This document shows, one piece after another, positions 1 through 9,343 of a stretch of DNA of 37,644 nucleotides. The stretch lies in NCBI GenBank assembly GCA_046590575.1, contig JBKJUS010000153.1:1-37644 (forward strand), written 5' to 3'. This stretch comes from DATLNF01 sp046590575 (GTDB lineage: Bacteria; Actinomycetota; Actinomycetes; BP-191). The notes under the pieces are model-generated. The model was given only the letters and a program-made list of their open reading frames with translations. It had not been told where the DNA came from and searched no databases. A program made the position numbers and the translations under genes. Positions within the stretch are counted from its first letter, which is position 1, and every line of letters begins with the position of its first letter.

Positions 1-886
<886 letters not shown>

Positions 887-1062
887 GTGGCGTCTCCAGG
901 CAGGTACGGCGCACGCGTGGAGAGCACGCGGCGGCACACCGGCTCGGCCGGCATACGCCGACCATCGTAGGGGACGTCGCTCATCGGACGTCGTCGTGCG
1001 CACATGGACTCGCCGGTGCACACCCGGACCAGACGGGGCAACCGGTACGACCCAGCGCCTGG

Positions 1063-1776
1063 TTAGGTGATCTCCAGGAGCTTCTCGCGCACGGCGTAGA
1101 CCACGGCCTCCATCCGGGAGTGCAGCTGCAGCTTCTCCAAGATGTTGCGGATGTGGTTCTTCACCGTGTTCTCGCTGATGAAGAGCTGCTTGGCGATGTC
1201 CCGGTTGTTCAGCCCCTTGGCGACCAGACGCAGCACTTCCATCTCGCGGTCGGTCAGCCGCGGGGTAGGCACCTGCTGGCGCTCGTCCGTCTTCTTGATC
1301 ATCGTCGCGAACTCGGTGAGCAGCTTCGAGGCCATCGACGGTGAGATCAGCGACTGCCCCTCGTGGACGGCGCGGATGGCAGCGGCCACCTCTTCGATGG
1401 ATATCTCCTTGAGCAGGTAGCCGGACGCGCCCGCCTTGATCGCGTCGTAGAGGTCGGCTTCCTCGTCGCTGATGGTCAACATGATGATCTTCGCCGACGG
1501 CACCGCGTCCTTGATCGCGGTGCACGCGTCGATCCCCCCGCGCTTAGGCATGCGCACGTCCATGAGCACGATGTCGGGCATCGTGTCGGCCGACTTCTCG
1601 ACCGCCTCGGCGCCGTCACCGGCCTCCCCGACCACGTCGATGTCGTCCTCCTGCTCGAGGACCATCTGCAGGCCGCGGCGGAACAGCGCGTGGTCATCGA
1701 CGACCAGGACCCGGATGGGGTCCTCACTGCTCGCGCGGGGGGGCGTGATCTCGGCTGCGTCGCCGTCCTGCGTCAC
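1063..1776 (-). CDS. Orphan NarL/LuxR-family response regulator
   Basis: This is a two-component DNA-binding regulator of 237 residues. The receiver domain (about 21-137) has the acidic pair D27-D28, the phosphoacceptor D73 in VLMDVRMP, T101 and the switch lysine K123. A LuxR-type helix-turn-helix fills 174-237 (LTDREMEVLRLVAKG, then NTVKNHIRNILEKL). The phosphorylation site is complete, so it is not a degenerate receiver, but no histidine kinase gene is adjacent. Its GTG start (1774-1776) overlaps the hpf stop by 4 nt (GTGA), so it is probably translationally coupled to hpf. I recall a regulator at this place between hpf and secA in Streptomyces-type genomes. Its target genes cannot be read from sequence. 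Confidence 0.93.
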   Translation of the reverse strand: MTQDGDAAEITPPRASSEDPIRVLVVDDHALFRRGLQMVLEQEDDIDVVGEAGDGAEAVEKSADTMPDIVLMDVRMPKRGGIDACTAIKDAVPSAKIIMLTISDEEADLYDAIKAGASGYLLKEISIEEVAAAIRAVHEGQSLISPSMASKLLTEFATMIKKTDERQQVPTPRLTDREMEVLRLVAKGLNNRDIAKQLFISENTVKNHIRNILEKLQLHSRMEAVVYAVREKLLEIT

Positions 1777-2417
1777 TCGGTCTCCCTCGTCGCGGTTGCC
1801 GCGGTGCCCGTGCCCACTCCTGACCCAGGGGCCAGCCTGATCACACCGTAGTCATAGCCCTGCCTACGGTAGACGACGCTGGCCAGGCCAGTGTCCGCGT
1901 CCGGGAAGAGGAAGAAGTCGTGCCCGACGAGTTCCATCTGGAAGAGCGCCTCGTCGAGCGTCATCGACCCGGTCTCGACCTTCTTCTCCCTGACTACGAC
2001 ACCGACCCGCTGGTCGTCCACCTCATCTGCATCCTCGGCTTCGGCTGCCGGCAACGCGTTGCCATTGGCTGCTGCCAGGGTGGAGTGTAGCGATTCAGGC
2101 GTCCGCGTCCCGTGGTGTACACGACGCTTGTCGGCTGCCTTGCGCAGCCGGGCCTCCAGCTTGTCGATGACGAGATCGAGAGCAGCGAAGGGGTCCGCAG
2201 CGGCGGCCTCTGCGCGCACGATGGGACCCTTCGACACGCAGGTGACTTCGACCCGCTCACGCTGATGCGATTGGCGGGGATTGCGCTCTTCGGAGACCTC
2301 GACCTCGAGTCGGATGATGCGGTGGTCCAGACGCTCGACCTTGAGCAGCTTCTCGGTGGCGTGTTCCTTGAACTTCCTGCTGACCTCGGCCTGGCGACCC
2401 TTGACCACAATGTCCAT
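1773..2417 (-). CDS. hpf: Long-form ribosome hibernation-promoting factor
   Basis: This protein binds the 30S decoding region and dimerises 70S ribosomes into inactive 100S particles in stationary phase or stress. It has 214 residues, typical of the long form. The N-terminal S30AE/YfiA domain (about 1-105) begins MDIVVKGRQAEVSRKFKEHA. A variable charged linker follows (about 105-148), then the C-terminal dimerisation domain (about 150-200) with ALFQMELVGHDFFLFPD and YRRQGYDYGVIRL. I chose the ATG at 2415-2417 because an AAAGGAG ribosome site (2423-2429) sits 5 nt before it. The in-frame GTG at 2421-2423 overlaps that site and is unlikely to be used. The gene ends overlapping the response regulator, so the two share one transcript starting in the 308-nt region upstream. 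Confidence 0.95.
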   Translation of the reverse strand: MDIVVKGRQAEVSRKFKEHATEKLLKVERLDHRIIRLEVEVSEERNPRQSHQRERVEVTCVSKGPIVRAEAAAADPFAALDLVIDKLEARLRKAADKRRVHHGTRTPESLHSTLAAANGNALPAAEAEDADEVDDQRVGVVVREKKVETGSMTLDEALFQMELVGHDFFLFPDADTGLASVVYRRQGYDYGVIRLAPGSGVGTGTAATATRETE

Positions 2418-2725
2418 GCGCACTCCTTTACTCTTTGTCGGTCAGCCCGGGGACGTCCGCCCGGCCGACCTGGTCTTTGACCCCACATCCGCCTGCTGAG
2501 GCTCCCGCAACGCGATGCGTCACTACTGACCTTCTCCCGGATCGGCGGCCATCGGGACCACCGGCGGGGCAGGGCTTACTCCTAAGCCGCACCATGATCG
2601 GACGACGAAGAGTCGCCTTACGTGGGCCGTTTTGCCTGCGGCTGGCATCGGCTTGCCTCCCCTCGCGGATCGGCGCAACCACGGACCCGGACGGACGTCC
2701 GGAGTGCCACGCTATCCCTCCGCGC
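2418..2725. other. 308-nt intergenic region between comF and hpf
   Basis: I see no convincing gene here. Small open frames on both strands lack codon bias and recognisable domains. The region should hold the hpf promoter and leader, reading on the minus strand, and ends in the strong AAAGGAG ribosome site of hpf. A hairpin at 2687-2702 lies just after the comF stop. I could not assign a clear -10/-35 pair by eye. Confidence 0.6.
2687..2702 (-). terminator. Possible hairpin terminator after comF
   Basis: CCGGAC (2687-2692) and GTCCGG (2697-2702) form a perfect 6-bp stem with a 4-nt loop, starting 24 nt beyond the comF stop codon. No T-tract follows. That fits the U-less hairpins common in high-GC actinobacteria, but the signal alone is weak. 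Confidence 0.35.
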
Positions 2726-3382
2726 TCACCCGCGGGAGTGTTTCCGCCGACTCGCTATGACAGCAGCCCCCCACGGCACCATCCCGGCCTCGCCTAGGGC
2801 TCGGGCCGCCTCGGCCAGAGTAGAACCCGTCGTCATCAGGTCGTCGACAAGCACCAGCGCCTGTTCGAGCCCGCGGCCGCGACCGGTCGTCACCGCGAAC
2901 GCCCCTGCGGTGTTGGCCGCGCGGGCCAGCGCGCTCAGGCCAACCTGGTCCGACGTACGACGGACACGGGTGAGCACCGGTGCCACCTCGGTGCCCGACG
3001 GGAGCAGCAGTGCGGCACCTCGAGCCAGTCGCAGCGCGTGGTCGTAGCCACGGTTGCGGGTCGCGCCTCGTGAGGACGGGATCGGCACCAGCGTGACCGG
3101 CCCGTTGGTCAGCGTGGCGACACCCCGAGCCAGCGCTGCGGCGAGCAGAGGGGTGAGATCGGTCCGCCCCCGGTCCTTGTGGGCGACGAGTGCCGCCCGG
3201 ACCGCCCCCTCGTGCTCGGCCACCGCAAGCACCCGTGGCAGTCCCGGTGGGCATGGAGTCGGGCGACGCTCGCGGGCCGGACCCTGAAGGGGTCCGGCGC
3301 ACGGAGCGCACAACGGCTCCCCCAGCGCGCCACAGCTGACGCATCGGCGCGGGCAGAGGAGGTCGAGCAACGCGATGAGCAC
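2726..3382 (-). CDS. ComF family phosphoribosyltransferase-like protein
   Basis: This is a 218-residue ComF/GntX-type protein. An N-terminal zinc-ribbon-like cluster has C10, C14, C17, C25 and C28 (CPRRCVSC then CAPC). A type I phosphoribosyltransferase fold follows, with the PRPP-binding loop VLVDDLMTTGST near 177-188 and LVPIPSSRGATRNRGYDH near 98-114. Homologues take part in DNA uptake in competent bacteria, but ComF is widespread in actinobacteria without known competence, so the role here is open. The start is a GTG at 3380-3382. It lies 85 nt downstream of lpqB on the same strand and is probably the last gene of the mtrA-mtrB-lpqB transcript, followed by a possible terminator hairpin. 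Confidence 0.9.
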   Translation of the reverse strand: MLIALLDLLCPRRCVSCGALGEPLCAPCAGPLQGPARERRPTPCPPGLPRVLAVAEHEGAVRAALVAHKDRGRTDLTPLLAAALARGVATLTNGPVTLVPIPSSRGATRNRGYDHALRLARGAALLLPSGTEVAPVLTRVRRTSDQVGLSALARAANTAGAFAVTTGRGRGLEQALVLVDDLMTTGSTLAEAARALGEAGMVPWGAAVIASRRKHSRG

Positions 3383-3467
3383 AACTCAGCCTCCGGCGTG
3401 CGACCCATGCCCGGTGCGGCAGTCGAGCAATCTGGGGACGAAGGGCGGGGCCGAGACGGGGAGCCGG

Positions 3468-5204
3468 TCAGCCGGCGTAGGCCGGACCGGTGCCTGGGCC
3501 GAGCAGCCGCCAGCCTGCGCTGCGGCGCCACACCCGTCCATCCACTTCGGCAACGAGATCCACCGACGGCCCGCCGACCACCCGCTGCACCGGACGGGCC
3601 GGCAAGCCGTCAGCTGACACTGCGGTCGGACCGAAGCCGTCGACCTCGACCCTAGATATGCCGGTGTCCGCAGCCACCAACAGCCGGGTCGACGTTTCCC
3701 ACGAGACCGCATTGACCCCTTCCAAGCCAGGCCGCACGCGACGGAGGCCGGTCACTCGCACGCCGCCGCGATCGCGCTCGACCCGGCCCACCCACAGCAC
3801 GCGGGTGGAACCGCCGCGCAGGACCACCGCGATCCGGGCGCCGTCGGGAGCTAGCGCCACCGCTTCCGGCACCGCGGCACCGGCGTCGAGCTGCACCCGG
3901 AGAACACCTGGCACCTGGGTGATCGGCACGCTCAGCAGCTCGGGCCCACGGCCGGTGTCGCGCAGAACCCACGTGCGGTCCTCCGTGGACTCCCAGGTCG
4001 GGGAGTAGATCCGGGCAGCGACCAGCCGGGTAGGCAGGTCGCCGCTCAGCGCGCCAACCAGGAGTGAGTCGCTGCCGTCGCGGTTACGCCGCACCAGGGC
4101 GACCAACGCTGCCGACCGGCTCACCGCGAGCGCCCGAAGCTCGCGTGGCTCCGCCCGCACCGGCACTGCTGCGCCCTCCTCGAGCGAGTGCAGCACTCCG
4201 GCGCGTAGGAAGTAGAGCCGCCCATTAGAGGCCGGGTCGGGATCGAAGGTCGACACATCCGCGCGGCCCTGCGGCTGGCCAGTTTCACCACCAGCAAGGA
4301 CGAAGTCCCGGCCGTCCACCAGCAGGCGGACCCCGTTGATCCCCAGGTCGGGTTCGGTCAGCGTCCAGACCAGCTGAGCGACGAGAGCGGACCGCGCCTC
4401 CGCCGGTACGGCTTGCACCTCTCGCGAGAGAGAGAGGGTCGCAATGCCGTCGAGGATCGTGACGGAGCCGGTGACCGTCGTGTTCGCGGGCACTGCCGTC
4501 CGCACTGCCGGCGCGAGCCAGGACGAGGGGCCCGCGACGAGCGCCCTCGCGATGGTGGTCGCCGCGGAGGCCTCACCGCGCGGCAGGAAGATCGGGTCCG
4601 GCACGAGTCGGCGGCGGGCCGGGTCGGGGAAGAAGAGCACGCTGCGGCGTACCGCCCGCTCGAGTCCGGTCTCGGACAGCACCAGGCCGTCGGGCACGTC
4701 GACGATTCGCCACTCGCCGTCGATCATGCGCAAGACCACGTTGACCACGGTCAGCGCCGGGTCAAGCACCGCCTGGTACTCACCGCGCCGCGAGATGGTG
4801 GCCGTGCGGGCGAAGGTCACGGACGCCCGCTTCTCGCGGTCCCCACCCGCCATGACGACGACGGTGCGCTCACCGCCGTAGACCGTGACGCCGGCGCGCG
4901 CGTCCCACACGGCGGACGGGGCGAGGTACTGCCGGGCCACCTGCAGCTCCGGCTCAAGGTCAGCGTGCGCGTTGAAGAACCCGCGCACGACCCGTTCCGG
5001 GTCGGCTCCCGGCGCCGGCGGTGGGAAACGCACGGACACAGCGCCGTTGCGCGGCCCGCGGTCGGCCTCGGCGTTGTCGGGCGCGACCACAGGGCGCACC
5101 GCAGTGACCTCACCACGCCGGGGGATGTCGCTGCACCCCGCTGCAGCCAGCACGCAGGCGAGCGCCGCGGCCAGCGACGCGGCCGGGCTCCGGCGCCTAC
5201 GCAC
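3468..5204 (-). CDS. lpqB: Lipoprotein LpqB, MtrAB accessory protein with GerMN domain
   Basis: LpqB is a membrane-anchored lipoprotein that, in mycobacteria, interacts with the sensor MtrB and affects MtrA phosphorylation. The 578-residue product begins with a basic N-terminus, a hydrophobic stretch and a lipobox LAAAGC, with lipidated C24. A GerMN (sporulation/germination) domain covers about 190-300, and the C-terminal half is a beta-propeller-like LpqB domain rich in V/L-D-G strands. Length and domain order match the family. Its start overlaps the mtrB stop by 8 nt, as expected for a coupled mtrA-mtrB-lpqB operon. The export signal and lipobox place it on the outer face of the cytoplasmic membrane. 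Confidence 0.95.
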   Translation of the reverse strand: MRRRRSPAASLAAALACVLAAAGCSDIPRRGEVTAVRPVVAPDNAEADRGPRNGAVSVRFPPPAPGADPERVVRGFFNAHADLEPELQVARQYLAPSAVWDARAGVTVYGGERTVVVMAGGDREKRASVTFARTATISRRGEYQAVLDPALTVVNVVLRMIDGEWRIVDVPDGLVLSETGLERAVRRSVLFFPDPARRRLVPDPIFLPRGEASAATTIARALVAGPSSWLAPAVRTAVPANTTVTGSVTILDGIATLSLSREVQAVPAEARSALVAQLVWTLTEPDLGINGVRLLVDGRDFVLAGGETGQPQGRADVSTFDPDPASNGRLYFLRAGVLHSLEEGAAVPVRAEPRELRALAVSRSAALVALVRRNRDGSDSLLVGALSGDLPTRLVAARIYSPTWESTEDRTWVLRDTGRGPELLSVPITQVPGVLRVQLDAGAAVPEAVALAPDGARIAVVLRGGSTRVLWVGRVERDRGGVRVTGLRRVRPGLEGVNAVSWETSTRLLVAADTGISRVEVDGFGPTAVSADGLPARPVQRVVGGPSVDLVAEVDGRVWRRSAGWRLLGPGTGPAYAG

Positions 5205-6768
5205 TACGCACTGCCGTCGGCTCGAGTGGCAGCGGCGAGTGGCGCAGCTCGGCCCCCGCGTGCCGGGGCAGAGTCAGCCGGAAGGCTGAGCCCTCGCCGA
5301 CCTCTCCCCACGCCTGCAACCAGCCGCCATGCAGCCGAGCGTCCTCGATCGCGATCGACAGGCCGAGGCCGGTGCCACCGGTGTGCCGGGCGCGGGACGG
5401 ATCGCCCCGCCAGAACCGGCTGAACACCCGCGCAGCGTCCCCGGGACGCAGACCGACGCCGTGATCACGCACGACGACGGCGACGGAGCTCGCCTCGCTT
5501 GCGACGGTGATCTCGATCGGCCGCCCCTCGCCGTGCTCCACGGCGTTGCCGACGAGGTTGCGCACAATTCTCTCGACCCGACGCCCGTCCGCCTCCACGA
5601 TCACCGGCTCGTCTGACACGACGCGCACCACGATGTCGCTGCCCCGTCGGGCAGCCAGCGGCGCGAGCGCAGAGACCACTCGATCGATCAGCACACCCAA
5701 GTCGAGGGTCTCGGCCTCGAGCACTACCGCGCCGGCATCGAGTTTGCTGATCTCGAGCAGGTCCGCAAGCAGCGACTCGAACCGGTCGAGCTGGTGCTGA
5801 AGGAGCTCTGCCGAGCGGGCCACCTCGGGCGGAAAATCTCCGCGCGCCTCGTACATCAGGTCGGCCGCCATGCGCACTGTGGTCAACGGCGTACGCAGCT
5901 CGTGGGACACGTCCGAGACGAAGCGGTGCTGCAGCCGCGACAGGTCCTGAAGCTGGCCGATCTTCTGCTGCAAGCTGGCCGCCATCTCATTGAACGCCTC
6001 ACCGAGACGGGCGATCTCGTCCGCTCCCCGCACCGCCATGCGGGTCTCGAGACGGCCCGCCGCAAACCGCTCAGCGGTGCGCGCAGCCAACCGCACCGGC
6101 GTCACGACCTGGCGTGCGACGAGACCTGCGACGAACGCTACGAGCAGCGCCAAGCCGACGCCGCCACCGAGCATCGTCCGGCGCACCAGCGAGAGTGTGG
6201 CGGCCTCGGAGCCGAGGGGGAACGCGTAGTAGAGCTCGTACCGTCCGGTCGGCAGCGTGCCGCTGAGCGGCGCGCCGACGAACAGCGCGGGCTGGCTCTC
6301 GCCGCGGCGTCGGACATCGGCGTACGCAAAAGCGAGCTGAGACGCGCCTACGACGGTCTCGCGCAACGCCACCGGTATCTCGTCGACGGTCCGGCTGGGG
6401 TCGTCGACCGGTGAGATGAAGGCACTCGCATCCGTCGACGACAGCACGATCACGTCGAAGGTGCCTGCATCCCCACCCTGGTTGTCGAGGCGGTCGGTGA
6501 GCCGCGCGACCTCCTCGTTGAAGGCGTCGACGCTGATCGTCGCAGGCAGGGTAGCGAGCGTCGCCTGCGCCAGCCGAAGCCCGGACTCCGCCTCGGCAAG
6601 CGCCGACCGCTGCTGTGACTCCAGAATACCCCGCGTCACTCGTGACAGGAGAAAAAGCCCGAGCAGGGTCACCACAGTCAGCGAGATGACCAGCGTCGAG
6701 GCCACCACGCGCAACTGGAGCGAGCGCCGCCACCGGGCGACGACCTCGCTGCCGAGACGGCGCAGCAC
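5197..6768 (-). CDS. mtrB: Sensor histidine kinase MtrB
   Basis: This is the membrane kinase partner of MtrA in the envelope and cell-division two-component system of actinobacteria. From the GTG at 6766-6768 the product has 523 residues: TM1 near 20-44, an extracytoplasmic domain, TM2 near 198-222, HAMP (about 223-272), HisKA with phosphoacceptor H289 in SDVSHELRTP, and HATPase with NLVGNAVEHGEG (N box), VRDHGVGL (G1) and TGGTGLGLSI (G2). The open frame continues upstream inside mtrA, but that 48-residue extension is arginine-rich frame shadow. The chosen start lies 2 nt after the mtrA stop codon. All catalytic boxes are intact. The 8-nt overlap with lpqB supports a single transcript. Confidence 0.95.
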   Translation of the reverse strand: MLRRLGSEVVARWRRSLQLRVVASTLVISLTVVTLLGLFLLSRVTRGILESQQRSALAEAESGLRLAQATLATLPATISVDAFNEEVARLTDRLDNQGGDAGTFDVIVLSSTDASAFISPVDDPSRTVDEIPVALRETVVGASQLAFAYADVRRRGESQPALFVGAPLSGTLPTGRYELYYAFPLGSEAATLSLVRRTMLGGGVGLALLVAFVAGLVARQVVTPVRLAARTAERFAAGRLETRMAVRGADEIARLGEAFNEMAASLQQKIGQLQDLSRLQHRFVSDVSHELRTPLTTVRMAADLMYEARGDFPPEVARSAELLQHQLDRFESLLADLLEISKLDAGAVVLEAETLDLGVLIDRVVSALAPLAARRGSDIVVRVVSDEPVIVEADGRRVERIVRNLVGNAVEHGEGRPIEITVASEASSVAVVVRDHGVGLRPGDAARVFSRFWRGDPSRARHTGGTGLGLSIAIEDARLHGGWLQAWGEVGEGSAFRLTLPRHAGAELRHSPLPLEPTAVRSA

Positions 6769-6770
6769 CG

Positions 6771-7448
6771 TCAGGGAGGTCCTGCCTTGTAGCCGACGCC
6801 CCGCACCGTGAGGACGATCTCGGGCTGTTCGGGATCGCATTCGACCTTGGCCCGAAGCCGTTGAACGTGCACGTTGACGAGCCGGGTGTCCGCCGCGTGC
6901 TTGTAGCCCCATACCTGCTCCAGCAGGACCTCCCGAGTAAATACTTGGCGGGGCTTCCGGGCCAACGCCACGAGCAAGTCGAACTCCAGCGGAGTGAGGG
7001 AGATCTGCGTGCCTGCGCGGGTCACCCGGTGGCCGGCGACGTCGATCTCGACGTCACCGATCCGCAAGGTCTCCGGCAAGACTTCGGCGTTACTGCGCAT
7101 GCGCGCGCGCACCCGGGCGATGAGCTCCTTCGGCTTGAACGGTTTGACGACGTAGTCGTCCGCGCCGGACTCCAGGCCGAGTACGACGTCGATCGTGTCG
7201 CTGCGCGCCGTCAGCATCACGATGGGCACGCCCGACTCCGCACGGATCGCTCGGCAGACCTCCAGGCCGTCCTTGCCAGGCAGCATGATGTCGAGCAGGA
7301 CGACGTCGGGCTTGGCCTGGCGGAAGGCGGCCATCGCCCGCTCGCCGTCAGCCACGAACGACGGCTCGAAGCCCTCACTGCGCAGCACGATTCCCAGCAT
7401 CTCGGCGAGAGCCGGGTCGTCGTCGACGACCAGCACGCGACCCTTCAC
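6771..7448 (-). CDS. mtrA: Response regulator MtrA (OmpR family)
   Basis: MtrA is the DNA-binding regulator phosphorylated by MtrB, controlling cell-wall, division and replication genes. The 225-residue product has an N-terminal receiver with the acidic run VVDDDP, phosphoacceptor D53 in VLLDIMLPG and a conserved VVKPF segment. A winged-helix OmpR effector follows, with EFDLLVALARKPRQVFTRE and HVQRLRAKVECDPEQP, ending in VRGVGYKAGPP. I chose the GTG at 7446-7448 because a GGAGG site lies 7 nt upstream. The longer frame to 7613 would run into the divergent promoter region, and its extra residues do not look like protein. It opens the mtrAB-lpqB operon. Confidence 0.97.
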   Translation of the reverse strand: MKGRVLVVDDDPALAEMLGIVLRSEGFEPSFVADGERAMAAFRQAKPDVVLLDIMLPGKDGLEVCRAIRAESGVPIVMLTARSDTIDVVLGLESGADDYVVKPFKPKELIARVRARMRSNAEVLPETLRIGDVEIDVAGHRVTRAGTQISLTPLEFDLLVALARKPRQVFTREVLLEQVWGYKHAADTRLVNVHVQRLRAKVECDPEQPEIVLTVRGVGYKAGPP

Positions 7449-7611
7449 AGGCACACCTCCGTCACGACCTATTCTGCGCCCTTCACGGGGCTGGTGTACG
7501 CCGACGCGTCGGTCTGCCTCTCGAGGACCGCCGAGAGGGGCCCACCCGTCGCGAACCCGAACCGTGACACGATCCTCGGCGTCGTCAAAAGTCGCGCAGT
7601 GGAGGGATCGC
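7449..7611. promoter_or_regulatory. Divergent control region of mtrA and the DUF4129/MoxR module, with two dyads
   Basis: This 163-nt gap separates mtrA (minus) from the plus-strand membrane module. It contains a perfect 12-bp palindrome, CCGACGCGTCGG (7501-7512). Directly beside it an inverted repeat has CCTCTCG (7517-7523) pairing with CGAGAGG (7532-7538). A GGAGGG ribosome site (7601-7606) serves the plus-strand gene, and GGAGG serves mtrA. The dyads could be operators or mtrA leader structure; which one is not decided by sequence. Confidence 0.55.
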
Positions 7612-8703
7612 ATGTCGGACTTTCCCGGATGGGCCTCCCCAGGCGAGCCCGCCCGTGATCAACCGGCCCCCGCCCCTCTCGCCGATGGGCCGTCGGCGAG
7701 CCCGCCCGGCAGGTGGGGATCGGCCCAGCCCCAGTCGGATCAGGCCCAGTCGGCCCAGCCCCAGTCGAATCAGCCCCAGTCGGGCCAGCCCCAGTGGGGC
7801 CAGCCGCAGTGGGGCCAGCAGCCGGCGGCGTGGGGCGGCGGGCCAGGCATCGCTCAGGCCGCTAAGCCAGGGGTCATCCCGCTGCGGCCGCTCGGAGTCG
7901 GGGAGATCCTCGACGGGGCGATCACGACGATCCGTCGATACCCGCGGGCGACCTTGGGCCTTTCGGCTGTCGTCGTCACCATCACCCAAGTGCTCCAGTT
8001 CTTTCTCGTCCGCTCCTTCACCACGTCGTTCAACGACGCCGCCGCCACAGGCGACCTCGATATCTCCGGCACGACCGGGCTCTTCCTTGGCCTCGGGCTC
8101 AGCTTCGTCGGTGGAGTCGTGCTCACCGGGGCGCTCACGGTGATCATGGGCCAGGCGGTCCTCGGGCGGCCGATCTCGCTGGAGGAGGCGTGGCGGGCAG
8201 TCCGGTCCCGGCTGTGGGCCCTCATCGGGTGCGCCATCCTGGTGCTCCTCTTCGACCTCCTCGCCCTGCTGTTCCTCGTGGTGCCTTTCTTCTTCGTCTG
8301 GCCGGCGCTGTCCCTGGCCACCCCGGCGCTCATGCTGGAGAAGCAAACTGTCTGGCGCGCGATCAAGCGGTCAGTCGCCCTCGTTCGAGGGCAGTTCTGG
8401 CGTTGCCTCGGCGTGGTGCTCCTGGCGTGGCTCATCAAGACCATCGTGGGCTCGACGCTCGCTATCCCGTTCTCGCTCCTCGGCGGGGGGCTATCCCTCT
8501 TCGACCCGACGCCCGATCCGGCAGCGGATCTCGGCACTGGCTACCTCATCCTGACCACCATCGGGGCGATCGTCGCTGGGACGGTGGTCGCGCCGTTCTC
8601 GGCCGGCGTCAGCGCTCTGCTCTACGTCGATCGTCGCATGCGCGCGGAGGGGCTCGACGTGGCATTGGCCGCCTCAGCCGCCAGCCCTCCCGCCGACAGC
8701 TGA
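7612..8703 (+). CDS. Membrane protein with GPDPase-type membrane domain and Q-rich N-terminal repeats
   Basis: The 363-residue product has a hydrophilic N-terminus (1-90) with a Pro/Gln/Ser pentapeptide repeat (37-70). A membrane domain follows that resembles the membrane region of glycerophosphoryl diester phosphodiesterases, opening IPLRPLGVGEILDGAITTI. I count about six hydrophobic segments, including ATLGLSAVVVTITQVLQFFL, a stretch near LWALIGCAILVLLFDLLALL and a last one near YLILTTIGAIVAG. No catalytic GDPD domain is present, so it is not expected to be an enzyme. The ATG at 7612 has a GGAGGG site 5 nt upstream; the open frame before it is antisense to mtrA and was discarded. It is followed after 7 nt by the DUF4129 gene, so it leads the module. 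Confidence 0.85.
   Translation: MSDFPGWASPGEPARDQPAPAPLADGPSASPPGRWGSAQPQSDQAQSAQPQSNQPQSGQPQWGQPQWGQQPAAWGGGPGIAQAAKPGVIPLRPLGVGEILDGAITTIRRYPRATLGLSAVVVTITQVLQFFLVRSFTTSFNDAAATGDLDISGTTGLFLGLGLSFVGGVVLTGALTVIMGQAVLGRPISLEEAWRAVRSRLWALIGCAILVLLFDLLALLFLVVPFFFVWPALSLATPALMLEKQTVWRAIKRSVALVRGQFWRCLGVVLLAWLIKTIVGSTLAIPFSLLGGGLSLFDPTPDPAADLGTGYLILTTIGAIVAGTVVAPFSAGVSALLYVDRRMRAEGLDVALAASAASPPADS
7720..7821 (+). repeat. Degenerate 15-nt tandem repeat coding a Q-rich pentapeptide array
   Basis: About seven in-frame copies of a 15-nt unit built around cag-ccc-cag-tcg encode the pentapeptides SAQPQ, SDQAQ, SAQPQ, SNQPQ, SGQPQ, WGQPQ and a partial WGQQ. They lie in the cytosolic N-terminus of the membrane protein. 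Because units are multiples of three, copy-number change would keep the frame. Confidence 0.85.
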
Positions 8704-8710
8704 CGGTGAC

Positions 8711-9343
8711 GTGTTCGACTTCCTGGCACAAGCGACCGACGCCATCACGCGCGACGGCGCGCGTGACGCCGCCCGGGACGAGCTGGCCAAGCCCGAGTAC
8801 CAGATCGGCAAGCCCAGCCTCCTCGACCGGGTCCTCAGCCGCGTAGTGAAAGAGCTCGGCGAACTTCTCGCCGACGTGGTGCGCATCGTGCCCGGCGGTC
8901 TCGGCGGGGTGGCCCTCGCCGTCATAGTCGTGATCGTGGCCGCGGTGGTCCTGCGACTCGGCCTCGGCCCGTTGCAGATCCGGAACGCGCTGACCGACCG
9001 GCGCCGCGGGGCAGGCAACCGCACCGCCGAGGACTACCGGCGCGAGGCGGCGGAGCTCGCCGGCACGGGCGCCTGGAAGAACGCCGTACGGGCCCGTTTC
9101 CGGGCTGTCGTGCGCGAACTCGAGCAGCGGGGTGTCCTCGACTCGCGGGCCGGTCGGACGGCCGGTGAGATCGCCCGCGAGGCCGGAGACGCCGTGCCGG
9201 CTATCGCCGGCCCGGTCGGCGACGCCGCCCGGATCTTCGACGCGGTGTGGTACGGCAACCCCCCGGCCACCCCAGAGCAGTACGACCTGCTCTGTCAGGC
9301 CGATGTGGCCGTCATCCGCGAGCGGCTCACGGTCGCGTCGTGA
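8711..9343 (+). CDS. DUF4129 domain membrane protein
   Basis: This 210-residue protein has one strong transmembrane segment (about 64-85, VALAVIVVIVAAVVLRLGL) preceded by an amphipathic region and followed by a cytosolic DUF4129 domain. That domain shows the family's YRREAAELAGTGAWKNAVRARFR helix region and the terminal ARIFDAVWYGNPPATPEQYD motif (YG box) near 175-195. The family function is unknown; members nearly always occur with MoxR and DUF58 genes, as here. The start is a GTG at 8711, 7 nt after the preceding stop. The gene's TGA overlaps the GTG of the DUF4350 gene (GTGA), which indicates coupled translation. Confidence 0.88.
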   Translation: MFDFLAQATDAITRDGARDAARDELAKPEYQIGKPSLLDRVLSRVVKELGELLADVVRIVPGGLGGVALAVIVVIVAAVVLRLGLGPLQIRNALTDRRRGAGNRTAEDYRREAAELAGTGAWKNAVRARFRAVVRELEQRGVLDSRAGRTAGEIAREAGDAVPAIAGPVGDAARIFDAVWYGNPPATPEQYDLLCQADVAVIRERLTVAS

